Assembly: GCA_905147135.1 (NCBI GenBank)
Contig: LR990039.1
Location: 33,353,708-33,417,707 of the forward strand
Length of the DNA: 64,000 nt
Direction: 5' to 3'
DNA from: Blastobasis lacticolella
Taxonomy: Eukaryota > Arthropoda > Insecta > Lepidoptera > Blastobasidae
In this document: piece after piece, positions 34,316-44,925 of the stretch
How the letters are laid out: each line of letters starts with the position of its first letter
Numbering within the stretch: the first letter of the stretch is position 1
Notes under the pieces: model-generated
What the model was told of the DNA's origin: nothing
Databases searched by the model: none
What the model saw: only the letters and a program-made list of their open reading frames with translations
Position numbers and translations under genes: made by a program

Positions 34316-36199
34316 TTTCAGATTATCACCCAATGATAAAGGAAAGGGCAATGCTAGGAATCTGCGAAATCAGTATTTTTTTATTGTGTGCAATAAATAG
34401 TTAAATAAATAAATAGCCATAAACTAAAGTAAGACAGGTTTGGTGTGTCACACGTGTCACGAGTTCTCAGTTACACTTTAGTACGAACCAAAACCATAAA
34501 TCCACATAGGAAAAAATTCTTAATACTTTTCGCATTCAACTCAATTCGTACACGGAATCTCCTGAAAATACGAGATCACTCGAGTTTGAAACGATTACGG
34601 CAATGTAATTTCCAGTTGCCCATTTATAGTGCCAGCCTGGCTCTGTGTCCGAAACGAATTACCTCAAACTGAAGACTAATGTCTTTTTTTCATGAAACAT
34701 AGCCTACGTTACTCCTATTAAGCCTCTACGCTGGCACATTACATGCGTAACTATGTCCGAAAAGATTTTTAGGTATAGCTAGCTTTAGTGAAAATGAAGT
34801 TAAAGCACATGATTATAGTTTTCTAATATTTGTGAATCAGTTGGTTCTGTACGTGCTAAAGATGTAGCCAAGAGTTACTAGTATTCTAGTGTTAAAATCC
34901 AGGGAGGAAAATGGGGAAAAAGGTAATTTGTATGGAAGAAACGGCGCAGCGTTTCCTAATCAGCCGGTCGTCTACTTGAAAAAGGGTTATTGCATCTGCA
35001 CTACTGTAACGCACACACGCACTGCACACATAAGGCGTTTACATAATATGGTGTATTATAGGCTACTACGTAATTTAGGAATTTAATAACTTTTTGGAGG
35101 CGGAACCACACAGCATCGTGCTACGTCACGCCATCCGTGACTTAGTGCTGAAAATAAAAATATAATTAGGTGGGAATGTGTCGCGTCTGGTAATTTAGGC
35201 AATGCCACAGGCCAATAAGGTTTCAGTGCAGTTAAGGCTACTTTGACTATGGCAGTGGCAGAGAAAATTAGTTTTATTTGTCTACGGTTTCAAGGGTGGC
35301 GGTAGATGATGGAGGCTGTTAAACTAAATTAGTGTTATATAAATATATTTACCGGTGGAAAGACTATAATCACTTCCTTCTATTTTCAATACTCACAGAC
35401 ATAGATAACTCTTTTTCTTATTTATTTATTAAGCCCTTAGGAGATTTATTCGCAGCCCAGGGGTTGGTGCGGGTGGACCATGCATGCTAGCTAGTGTTTG
35501 CGTCGGCGGGTGCCCGGCTCCGCCGCGCGTGATGGTCATCAAATAATGTAAAAGTTTAATGTGATATTTCTTTTATTTCGTCTTTTTTGACAAACAATTT
35601 ATATAAATTGATAACGGTATGTTTAACAGATATTATTATAACGAAATATAATCCCGAAGAGCAATAATAACCAATTAAAGAATTTATACCTAAATAAATC
35701 CACGCATTTAAGTACAATCTAGAAAACAAATTATTCCTCTAGAAGCAGATGTGAAATTTCGTAATCCAAGTTCAGAATACCTAATAGGTAATTTAGAAAA
35801 TAAATTAAGTCTCTGAAAATATCGATTAACGATAACAACTGCTTTGTTGTCGCCAGAATCGATAGAACTGGGCTGTCCATATTCAATTAGTACAGGAAAT
35901 AAGGGTCTTTTGTGGGCACCGATTAAAGGGTCTTCAGCAGATACGGTCGTATGGAAATTACTTTTATGATGTTCATTTGCCAGTGGTAGGACTCAGGTTT
36001 CACGATTCCCCTACTTGGGTACCACTGCCAAGCAATAATGGTTGCTTTGTTATGTAAAGTTGTCATTCGAATCAGAAGGTAGCCAGCTTAGGTAAAAATA
36101 GGCATGCAGCTAAAGTGTACAAAGTACTCAGTGACAAGACAATGCACCTGCGGTTCTGCATTCATAATGCATCTGCGCCTGGCAACTCGGCTGAATAAA
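34316..36199. other. Unassigned intronic sequence
   Basis: No supported gene. A GC-rich block (35450-35535, CGTCGGCGGGTGCCCGGCTC) follows a TTATTTATTTATTAAGCCC stretch and may be an old repeat end. Open frames at 34445-34672 and 34889-35086 have no domain. Confidence 0.35.
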
Positions 36200-36500
36200 T
36201 AAAAAACGCGCTGTTAGAATTGTCGACGATTCGATGTCCACAAGCGGCACTGAGTTGCTAAGTCAATAGAGGGATATCTACCGCTTGCACACCGGTGTTT
36301 TTTCGGAGGAACTGTTTGAAACGATCGCCAACGACAGAAAGTTCATTCTCATACATTCGAAACTTTTTTTTTTGGTCGTGAACTGTGCAGTTTCAAAGGA
36401 ACTTTGTCCCACGCTCACGTAAGGTTGTGGAAAGTAGGTACTTCCTGGAGAATTTTTTCCCTGGAGAGTACATAGAGTTCTTCAACTTACTATAATTCTA
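36200..36500 (+). mobile_element. CR1-group LINE fragment, heavily decayed
   Basis: RAVRIVDDSMSTSG (36212-36250) matches the VQRRAVRIVDDP block of the copy at 26926. HTGVFSEELFE follows, then after a T run VQFQRNF and a degraded C-terminus. Stops and shifts interrupt every frame. Confidence 0.6.
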
Positions 36501-36736
36501 TCTGCTGAAAGCAAAATAAGCTCATCTGATGGAAAGCTGTATCTGACGAGCTAATAACGCCTTCGATTTGAACCGAAATATATCCGTCATTTTGTATGTC
36601 AGCGGTATATAATGCACATCGGCTAGTTTGGCTTCGTAGAGCGTTGTCTCTTTCACACGAATGTCACCAAATACGGAAGCCGAAACTTAATAGACAAATT
36701 CGATAGATATCGATCCATAAACGTATTATTAGGTAA

Positions 36737-36885
36737 GTAGGTATTAGAAATAAATATTGGAAGGACATGAAGGAAAAAGTGAGCGCCGGAGATTATAAAG
36801 AGATGAAGAGGTTGACAGATAGGAGAGAAGAGTGGCGATTGCTCCACCGACAAGAGTCATACTCTTAAATATATGATGATGAGGT
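36737..36885 (+). mobile_element. LINE C-terminus with (ATG)n tail, RTE-like
   Basis: One frame reads RNKYWKDMKEKVSAGDYKEM, then KRLTDRREEWRLLHRQESYS and a stop, followed by ATATATGATGATGAGG. The KRLT.DR..WR.L.HR layout before a GATGATGA tail is typical of the last codons of RTE-like LINEs in moths. Confidence 0.5.
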
Positions 36886-37627
36886 ATTAGAAACGATAAA
36901 ATAAGTATTAAAAATACCTGAATAAAGAAGAAGAAATTAATCCAAAAAATGTTTAAGGCGGCGATAATTTTCACATAATCGTGAAATTGTTAGATTTTGT
37001 GCACAATTTCCGATTAACCGACCAACTTTCGACACCGGTCTTCGTACCCGGGCGCCATTCTGGCATAAATAATTGCCGGGCTTTCATTCGGCCTGGTTTA
37101 TCTTTATGCCCTCGATACGTGAGCCACGCATTTCCATATTTCAGTGGTACGTCATTTTAATCTACGTCGCCGGATTCCGGGGTGTCGGGGCGGGTGTCAC
37201 GTGCGCCTGTAATATTTATTGCCCGCTGTAGTTTCAATTTTAAGTGAGATCCTAAATGGTGCTGTTGGACCGTTCTTGTGGTATGCAATGATTTATTTTG
37301 ATCTCTTGAGAGCTAAAATCTGTAAGTATTGCGAGCTTACTGAACGCCTGTCAAAAATGTCATAACAACAAATGATTAGGTACAATGTATGTAATTTCTT
37401 TCATGCCGCTGGCTGTTGGTGTCTGTGTCGTAGATTTTATTTCATCAAATAGGTACCATAAATATCTTCTAAGCAAAGCAGCCCTTACATAATTATCATT
37501 TGAGGCTGGTACTCAAAAACGAGAAGGGCCGGCGACATAAAAAAGTCTCGGGTTTAAAAATTACATCTTTGCGTGAAAGTCGGATAGGATTCAAACGTCG
37601 TATCTAATCGAATAAGTTATTAACTAA
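36886..37627. other. Unassigned intronic sequence, GC-richer at 37010-37220
   Basis: The segment 37010-37220 (GTACCCGGGCGCCATTCTGG, GGCGGGTGTCACGTGCGCC) stands out by its GC content and shows no repeat or coding signature. It also contains an E-box CACGTG. It may be a regulatory element of the surrounding gene. Confidence 0.3.
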
Positions 37628-38047
37628 TGATAGGAAGTACCATTAGTCTATGTAGGAAAGTAATGAATAAAGTAAGCATAAAATAGTGTCAATCAGTTTA
37701 CATTTATTTTCGAGAGCTTTACCACAATTACAACGTTACTTTTAAAAAGAAAATAACAATTAACACAATAACTTGAATACTTAACTTTGTACTCTTGTAT
37801 TTAACCTCCAATCAGCTAACAATAATAAAACATTAATTATACTCAATACTACTAAGAACTATTAAGAATCTCAATCAACTGCAAATACTTTTATTTATCA
37901 CTTTTTATAACTTTTATCTGTGTTTTTTCATAACCTCCTTTCAAGCGATCCGAGCGCGCGCCGGCCAGTGTCAAACATGTTCAATCTTGTCCCTTTTTTT
38001 CATAATTAAGTGTTGCCAGTGGTACTTAAAATCACCATATATGTAAT
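37628..38047 (-). repeat. 3' LTR of the gypsy-type element
   Basis: 420 bp, starting TGATAGGAAGTACC on + and ending CATATATGTAAT. By eye it is identical to the other LTR. In element orientation a TATAAAAAG-like box (+ strand CTTTTTATAA, 37901-37910) and an AATAAA signal (+ strand TTTATTTT, about 37703) sit at plausible promoter and poly-A positions. A CpG-rich stretch GAGCGCGCGCCGGCC lies upstream of the TATA-like box. Confidence 0.9.
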
Positions 38048-39051
38048 AGCTCGTCCATCCTGATATTATTTGCGTCTCTGCAAAAGGTAAATGATATGAG
38101 AACGATGAATAAATACAATGAGAATCCACCAAGACACTCCTATACTAATAAGATACACATAATACAATCCTCTCATCATATCCAAGAGTCAAGGGTAAGG
38201 TCAACAACATACAGCAGATACTTCATCACTAATGGTGACTAAAATGGTATGTCCATGTTACATTAAACGTAGTATATCCATATTACACTCAACGTAGTAT
38301 GTCCATATTTCACCAAACGTCTTCATTACTAATGAAGGCTCTAAACTTAACAAATTTATAATATACCCACAAAACAATCCATAATCTAACTATACCGAGA
38401 ATTACTTTACCACTGGTAAAGTCACCACACTTGTGTCCACGGAAACCCACTAACATTATAAACATCTTCATTACCAATGAAGACTCCACACGATTTATCC
38501 AGCACAAATAGGCCTACTTCACCACTGGTAAAGTCACCACACATAATAGAAACCCAATAACATATTATTTACACATGAACATCTTCATTACCAATGAAGA
38601 CTCCCCACAGTTTATAACTATTCATCCAGCACAAGTACATCTACTTTACCATTAGTAAAGTCACCACACATAATCAGCAACCCAATAACATATTAATTCG
38701 CACATAAACATTTTCATGACTACTGAAGACTCCACACAATTTCTGCTCCATCACAAAATCTCCACACACACACACACACACACACACACCTGATTATTAC
38801 TCAAGATTTAGAACCATCCAACAATATGTCCACTACAACCATTGTAACAAATTAACTTCCACTATACAAATAAAATATTTGCCAATATGCATGCAATATT
38901 TCCCTTATACATAATTACCAAGACTGCAAAACAATAAACAAATGGATAAATAAGCACTGTATACCATGTATATGCATATAACTTACAATAAAATTTATAT
39001 CATTTAGTCTACAAATTTTCATATCAATTTCTTTTAAACTGGCATTTAACA
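38048..39051 (-). repeat. 3' non-coding region of the LTR element with palindrome array
   Basis: Between the end of integrase and the 3' LTR there is no ORF. From about 38215 to 38740, near-repeats of roughly 120 bp alternate two short palindromes, each about 17-18 bp: CTTCATTACCAATGAAG (38464, 38583, variants at 38321 and 38710) and TTTACCACTGGTAAA or TTTACCATTAGTAAA (38405, 38520, 38644). They are joined by CACCACACATAAT and AACCCAATAACATATTA linkers. A (CA)14 microsatellite follows at 38762-38789. Confidence 0.8.
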
Positions 39052-39579
39052 TTAACCCTCCAATAAATCTATCAATTCTTCAGTACTGTTAACTTCTGAT
39101 TCATCTGAGTTTGTGTCACTTTCAGTTTCACAACTAAACAAGCGGAGCGCATCACTGGCTACAGTCGCTTGATATTTCATGTAACCTTTGACTCCTTTTA
39201 GAGATACAATGATGTATCGATCCCTTCCTAGTACTTTTTTTATTTTATATGGTCCACTAAACTTCTCTTTTAACTTCTTTCTTATTCTTTTATCAGCATC
39301 CTTAGATTCTGACCCTTTCCAAAGTACCAAATCACCAATGTTGTATAGAGTGGGTTTCTTCCTCTTATTATCAAATCTCTTTTTCATGTATCTGGCTTGT
39401 TTTTCTTACATTGCTTTTAACTTTTTCTTGTATGTCTTGTACAACTTGTTCACTGTCATGGTGATTTGTTCCAAACTCTTGATACCTGCTACGACGTGCA
39501 TGGAACATGAGACGATATGGGGAAAATCCTGTTGCAGCATTGGTAGCATTGTTCATACCCCACAGTACATTAGACAAAC
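39052..39579 (-). pseudogene. Integrase C-terminal part of the LTR element
   Basis: Two minus-strand frames overlap. 39371-39577 encodes NVLWGMNNATNAATGFSPYR (the ATGFSPY motif of gypsy integrases). 39052-39387 encodes IGDLVLWKGSES, then KLKEKFSGPYKIKKVLGRDR (GPY/F module) and an acidic tail ending at 39052. They are joined by a one-base shift at an A run (T run 39400-39404 on +). The upstream half of the same gene lies across the LINE at 45477-46040. The C-terminus normally helps bind DNA and choose targets; the gene is broken here. Confidence 0.8.
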
Positions 39580-40397
39580 GTTAGCTTATATAGTATAATA
39601 TCGTCTGTCTAATGAACTTTATTTAAAAAATAGTCAAAACGTAGATATTGACATGAAATGTAATTAGTTGTGAATATGTGTGTGTGGAAGTTCAGTGACA
39701 GTGAAGACTACCACAACTGGAAAGATAAATAGTCATAAAAGTGTAAAGTGAACTAATGAATTTGACTCGATTTATCAGTGCTAAAAGTAATAATAATAAA
39801 TAACCAAATGTGCCTTTTGCAACTACATACTACTACTGCTACTACGTTCTACAACAATTAAAAACAGAATGTTGTTAATTAATCCATAATCAATTATCAA
39901 GTTAACGTTAAGCATCTACCTTCAACAGTTCATAATCAGCTGTTCAACGGAACATAAATAAATACCGCAATCATTACGAGTTTGAATCAAGATATATGGA
40001 ACAGTGGATATATTATATTATGCATGATGCTACCAGTACGCAGTGAGTAATATTCCAATATATTCCAATATTGTCATAATTGACTACTTCATAATTAATC
40101 TTAATAGATCGAAAACCTGCGCCATCTGGTGTTAATCCCAGTGCACTATCTAACCATCTGGGTTCATATTTCTTAAACTGTGCCTGCTAAGTTAAGCGCC
40201 ATCTAGTGGTAAATAGCCGAACACAGTTCTGCCGGCTAAACGATAATTCTATCGATTGAATTGACCTTGATAGTTTCCGTCAAATCTGGTTGCAAGAAGA
40301 ACTTATAAAGATAAGCGCCATCTAGTGATGGGTAGTCGAACACAGTGATCTGTTGAGATTATTGGCTTTCGTCAGAAGTATAAAGAAGTAATGCGAT
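39580..40397 (+). promoter_or_regulatory. LINE 5' UTR / likely internal promoter
   Basis: 818 bp of non-coding sequence before ORF1. GCGCCATCT recurs at 40119, 40196 and 40315. The last two lie within a longer similar unit (AAGCGCCATCTAGTG..GTA..AACACAGT, 119 bp apart), which looks like a partial tandem duplication. Non-LTR elements carry internal promoters here; no specific start site is visible. Confidence 0.55.
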
Positions 40398-41981
40398 ATG
40401 GCGCCAGCAATTGAAACATGTTCTAAATGTCGCAAAACCTGCAAAAGAAATGGATTTTTATCATGCTCCATTTGCAATGCAAAATATTGTTTAGATGGAT
40501 GCTCCAATGTCGCTTATAAACGGTATGCCCTAATGGAAGTGTCGAAACGGGTACAGTGGAAATGTGCGCAATGTATTAGAAAATCTAGCACACCCCTGAC
40601 TTTAAGACGACTAAATGACGCGAAAATAATACCACAATTAGATGCGAAAATTACAAAAACAAAAACGACAGTGTCACAGTCTGAAGTTGAAGGTTCGGCC
40701 AAGTCAAACCTTATAGAGACCGAAAAACAGGCTCAAAATGACAGTTTCCACTCGCTTCAGTTATCCATTATACAAGCAGAGGATTCAAGATCCGACAATA
40801 TTTTAACAGAAGGGACTGACCCAGCCCCAACTATTATATCAAACTCCAATTTGCAACCGCTTCCGCATGCCGACTTGCACATGACTGAGTCGACAACAGA
40901 TAGAATAACTTATCGTAAAAAAAAAGTTATAGTGAACGTCTCCACAAAGAACTCTTTCGATTCCTTGGCAAGTTCGATGGACTCTGAAACTGAAAATGAA
41001 GAGGAGTGCTTATCTGGATCCCGTATGACGAACCTGAGAAGAAGCTGCCCAGAGTTGAATAATGTGGCATTGAGTAATGAAATGGAAGATCTGAAAGATG
41101 AAGTCTCTTCTCTAAAAGTTTCCCTGGCTTCGGCAGAACAGGAAATAGTGAATATGTTGTCTGAAAATTGTAAGCTGAGAGATGAGCTCAAAATGTATTT
41201 AAGGAAGATTGACTATTTGTCTAAATTATGCACGAAATCTTCAACTAAAGTCAAGAAATATCGTAAAAAGAAGAATAAAACTATGCCTAATCCAACTTTT
41301 GAAACATCGTTCGACCAATCAATAAATATGGAGCAAGAGAGTGAGACGAAATCTCTTCAATTATCTGTGCCGGCACAACATAACACTCTGCCGTCTTCAA
41401 TTGAAAATAATGAGGAACAACTAATCAAAAGAAACAAAATTTGTTTTTTAAGTGCAAGCAAGTCAAACAACATTTTACCAGCGGTGGAGAGGACTGAACT
41501 TTGGAACTATGAGTTGTGTCACTATAGATTACCAAACCGAGGCATACAACAACTTCTAGCAGACATAGACATGAAGCTGAAGAATTTCACTTCGGAAGAC
41601 TATTGTGTGATTATGATGGGTGAAAAAGACTTCGAGACGACCTCAAACTACAACGCACTGATACAATTCATTAGGGAAACTCTGATGCCGATTAAATACA
41701 CTAACATAATTTTTTGCATACCTACTTACAAATACGGGCCATTTGTAGAGCTATTTAACAAACGCATTGAACTATTTAACGATTTACTTTATCGGGATTC
41801 ATTAGCGAATACCTATGCTTATTTCTTGGATTCAAACCTAAACTTACGTTATGATGTGTCAATGTTTAGAAGATACGATTGGTCTCTTAATCAATTGGGC
41901 ATGAATGTTGTTATGCGGGATTTATCTACAATGATAGCGAAAAGAGAGAGATATACACGGGAAACATTTTTTCGTCACTAA
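40398..41981 (+). CDS. LINE ORF1: PHD-like zinc finger, coiled coil, esterase-like C-terminus
   Basis: 527 residues starting at a good ATG. The N-terminus (residues 8-60) holds a cysteine-rich finger (CSKCRKTCKRNGFLSCSICN, then further Cys to CAQC) resembling a PHD/C4HC3 zinc finger. Around residues 225-275 there is a heptad-like coiled coil (EMEDLKDEVSSLKVSLASAE). A basic patch YRKKKNK follows. The last 180 residues (LWNYELCHYRLPNRGI, EDYCVIMMGEKDFETTSNYN) resemble the SGNH-esterase-like domain known in CR1-group ORF1 proteins, though I cannot confirm the catalytic Ser. ORF1 proteins bind their own RNA and form the RNP. The stop (TAA, 41979-41981) overlaps ORF2's open frame by 44 nt. Confidence 0.8.
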   Translation: MAPAIETCSKCRKTCKRNGFLSCSICNAKYCLDGCSNVAYKRYALMEVSKRVQWKCAQCIRKSSTPLTLRRLNDAKIIPQLDAKITKTKTTVSQSEVEGSAKSNLIETEKQAQNDSFHSLQLSIIQAEDSRSDNILTEGTDPAPTIISNSNLQPLPHADLHMTESTTDRITYRKKKVIVNVSTKNSFDSLASSMDSETENEEECLSGSRMTNLRRSCPELNNVALSNEMEDLKDEVSSLKVSLASAEQEIVNMLSENCKLRDELKMYLRKIDYLSKLCTKSSTKVKKYRKKKNKTMPNPTFETSFDQSINMEQESETKSLQLSVPAQHNTLPSSIENNEEQLIKRNKICFLSASKSNNILPAVERTELWNYELCHYRLPNRGIQQLLADIDMKLKNFTSEDYCVIMMGEKDFETTSNYNALIQFIRETLMPIKYTNIIFCIPTYKYGPFVELFNKRIELFNDLLYRDSLANTYAYFLDSNLNLRYDVSMFRRYDWSLNQLGMNVVMRDLSTMIAKRERYTRETFFRH

Positions 41982-44925
41982 CGGTTCTACCCAGAGTCTG
42001 CGGACAACCGCGAAAGCAGATGTCCCTAACGCACTGAAAAAGGGCGAAAGGGTAACTGTACTCTACCAGAACGTTCGAGGACTGAAATCTCAAACTAAAT
42101 CTTTAAAAAATATTTTACTAGGGCTTCATAGTAACATATTAGGACTCACAGAAACCCGACTTGACCCGAGTGTACAAGATTCCGAATTATTTCCACCACA
42201 ATTTTCCGTTCTACGACGGGACCGACTAGGTGGTAGAGGGGGAGGAGTATTGCTGGCGGTCCGACAGCCATATCAAGTACAGCGTTTAAGTTTATGCGAT
42301 AGCGGACCGGACGATGAAATAGTCGCTGGTTTAATCCAAAAAGGTAGCGCTAGGTTCATTTGTTGTATTGTATACCTACCCCCGAAGGTTCCAGATTATA
42401 GATATCAATCGATTTTCAACTGCATCACTTCTCTTCTATCTACGCATAAAAGTTCACTTTTACTAATAGGTGACTTTAATCTATATTCCGCTACACAGAC
42501 GATACGTGAAGACTACGAATTGTTTTTATCGATAAACGGACTTAGTCAACACAATACTGTCGTCAACGCTTTGAGCCGTATTTTGGATTTAGTGATCACT
42601 GAAACTTGCAAATTGATGCCAACTGTGATTGAGTCAGAAGAAAGTCTCGTGAGATCAGAGCAGCATCACGTACCGCTTGGCATATCTTTTACTATAAGAA
42701 ATATTAAAAATATAAAGGTCCGCGCCTTGCGAGTAAATAAACCCTGTTCACAGACAACTTCGTATCGTAATTTTAGAAAAGCTGATTACAATGAGCTATA
42801 TTCGAAACTGTTGAACGCGGACTGGTCTCAAGTTTATGAGGCAAATGATACCAACAAGGCTGTAGAGCAGTTGTATGTGATAATTAATTCGGTTATTGAC
42901 GAAGTTGTTCCATACACAAAATCGAATAATAATCCTAGATATCCTGAGTGGTTCAACAAAGATTTAATACAATTGCTAACATTAAAAAAATACTACCATA
43001 AAATATATAAAGTAACGAAAAACCAGTTACACTATGCATTTTTCTATTATTACAGGAAGCAATATAAATATTTGTCACAAAAACTTTACGAAGCCTACAT
43101 GTCGAACATTGAAAATAAAATTAAGAGCGACCCTAATCATTTCTGGTCTTTCGTTAACAAAAACAGGCGATCCAATGATCCTGAAACTTTTGGGGCTAGT
43201 ACAGCTAAAGAAGTAGTAGACAATTTTGCGCGGTTCTTTAAGACTGTATTTTTGGCTGAACCCCCAGAATTAAACGTAAAGTTAGCCATGGAATCGGCCT
43301 CAGCTCGCGCCCATCATTCGAATTCCAATGCCGCAAACGTATCTGTCAATAGCGTTGACATAAAAGACGTCCACTTAGCTCTCAAAAATTTAAAACCGAA
43401 ATCCACTCAAGGTCCGGACGGAATACCACAATTTATAGCAAGAGACTGTAGGGATGTATTTGCAGGCCCTCTGGTGCACATTATTAACCTCGCCCTGAAA
43501 CAATCTGTTTACCCAGAATTATGGAAGGTGTCAAAGGTTTTGCCAATCCATAAGTCTGGTCCTAAGTCCAACATAACCAACTACAGAGGAGTGGCAGTCA
43601 TATCTGTATTTGCTAAGGCTACTGAGATTGTCTTACATAGATCCATTCAAAGCCAGTTAAGAACATGGTTCTGCGAGGAACAGCATGGTTTTTTGCCGAA
43701 TCATTCGACCGCTTCGAATCTCCTTCATATTACCAGCCTGATTGCGGAAAAGTTGGACTCAAAAAAGCAGGTGGATGTGGTCTATTTTGATTTCCAGAAA
43801 GCTTTCGATCGAATAAGTGCTGATGTTATTTTGAGTAAACTAGCAATGGCTGGTTTTACCGAACAAATGCTGTTATTCTTCTCCGACTATCTGAATGATC
43901 GAAAGCAGTTCGTCCAGTTTCAGAATATGGTATCAGACCAATATATAGTCAATTCCGGGGTTGGTCAGGGAAGTTGTCTGGGCCCTCTACTTTTTCTGAT
44001 AATAATCAATGACTTGCCTTCAGTCGTTCAACATAGTTTGTGCCTTATATACGCTGACGACGTTAAGTTGGCCCTGACTATAGAAACCCCTGCTGATTGT
44101 GACCGTCTACAGGAGGATATTGAGCGGGTCCATGAATGGGGAAACAGTAACAGTTTAAGGCTCAATAGTGAAAAATGTGCAGTAATGTCGTATACACGGG
44201 CACGCGTCCCCATTGAGTCAAATTACAAAATAGGCGAAACAAATCTAACGCGAACGACATCAATGAAGGATCTGGGTACCTGGTTTGATACAAAGCTAAC
44301 TTTTCATGACCATTACACGAAGCTATGTGACTCAGCACGAAAGGCTCTTGGCTTTGTATTAAGACAAACAAGACTATTCAATGGTAGACACACATTGTGT
44401 TTACTATTTAATGCTTTTGTCAGGAGCAAACTAGAAACCAATGCGGTGGTGTGGAATCCTACGAGCGTAAGTCATAATTTAATGATTGAGAAAGTACAAA
44501 AAGCCTTTCTCAGATGTCTATATAGGAAAATTTATGGGTTTTACCCCTACATGTATCCTACTAATTTTATCCTAGGAATGGTAGAGTACCGCACACTCGA
44601 ACTTAGACGAAATGTGTCACTGGTCATTTACGTGTTCCGATTAGTCCGTGGAATTATATGTGATGGACCCATGCTATCATCGGTTACTTTTGCCGTTCCC
44701 CGGTCTCATGTGGTGCGAGCCCACAGACAGAAGCTGTTTGTAGAGTCCGCAGCACGCTCTAACCTGGGTAGGGACGCGCCGCTAGTTCGGGGCCTTCGCT
44801 ACATGAATTGTATTCTTGCTTATGACTCTAGTTTAGACATGTTTACATGTACCGAAGGCAATTTCAACATAGTAGCGGGTCGTTATTTCGAAACTTTGAC
44901 ACCAAAATCTTCTATAAATTATTAA
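41938..44925 (+). CDS. LINE ORF2: AP endonuclease and reverse transcriptase
   Basis: 995 codons open from just after TGA TAG (41932-41937) to TAA at 44923-44925. Endonuclease motifs: VLYQNVRGLKSQ, ILGLTETRLDP (catalytic Glu), LLIGDFNLYS, and SEQHHVPLG near the usual SDH site. RT motifs: KPKSTQGPDGIPQFIARDC, NYRGVAVISVFAKATEIVLH, EEQHGFLPNHSTASNLLHIT, VVYFDFQKAFDRIS, SGVGQGSCLGPLLFLIIIND and LIYADDVKLA (YADD). The C-terminus has RKALGFVLRQTRLFNG and ends KSSINY. The protein nicks target DNA and copies the LINE RNA into it. No in-frame ATG occurs before about 42615, inside the endonuclease, so the start is taken as the open frame and not as an AUG. The frame is +1 relative to ORF1. Confidence 0.85.
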   Translation, partial: RKERDIHGKHFFVTNGSTQSLRTTAKADVPNALKKGERVTVLYQNVRGLKSQTKSLKNILLGLHSNILGLTETRLDPSVQDSELFPPQFSVLRRDRLGGRGGGVLLAVRQPYQVQRLSLCDSGPDDEIVAGLIQKGSARFICCIVYLPPKVPDYRYQSIFNCITSLLSTHKSSLLLIGDFNLYSATQTIREDYELFLSINGLSQHNTVVNALSRILDLVITETCKLMPTVIESEESLVRSEQHHVPLGISFTIRNIKNIKVRALRVNKPCSQTTSYRNFRKADYNELYSKLLNADWSQVYEANDTNKAVEQLYVIINSVIDEVVPYTKSNNNPRYPEWFNKDLIQLLTLKKYYHKIYKVTKNQLHYAFFYYYRKQYKYLSQKLYEAYMSNIENKIKSDPNHFWSFVNKNRRSNDPETFGASTAKEVVDNFARFFKTVFLAEPPELNVKLAMESASARAHHSNSNAANVSVNSVDIKDVHLALKNLKPKSTQGPDGIPQFIARDCRDVFAGPLVHIINLALKQSVYPELWKVSKVLPIHKSGPKSNITNYRGVAVISVFAKATEIVLHRSIQSQLRTWFCEEQHGFLPNHSTASNLLHITSLIAEKLDSKKQVDVVYFDFQKAFDRISADVILSKLAMAGFTEQMLLFFSDYLNDRKQFVQFQNMVSDQYIVNSGVGQGSCLGPLLFLIIINDLPSVVQHSLCLIYADDVKLALTIETPADCDRLQEDIERVHEWGNSNSLRLNSEKCAVMSYTRARVPIESNYKIGETNLTRTTSMKDLGTWFDTKLTFHDHYTKLCDSARKALGFVLRQTRLFNGRHTLCLLFNAFVRSKLETNAVVWNPTSVSHNLMIEKVQKAFLRCLYRKIYGFYPYMYPTNFILGMVEYRTLELRRNVSLVIYVFRLVRGIICDGPMLSSVTFAVPRSHVVRAHRQKLFVESAARSNLGRDAPLVRGLRYMNCILAYDSSLDMFTCTEGNFNIVAGRYFETLTPKSSINY

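Noticed and set aside
38048..38760. CRISPR-like array because of regularly spaced palindromes
   Set aside because: Eukaryotic context inside an LTR element, units are imperfect and alternate two motifs, linkers are conserved and not unique spacers.
38762..38789. Alternating CA run as a possible Z-DNA or functional element
   Set aside because: An ordinary dinucleotide microsatellite; no independent support for function.
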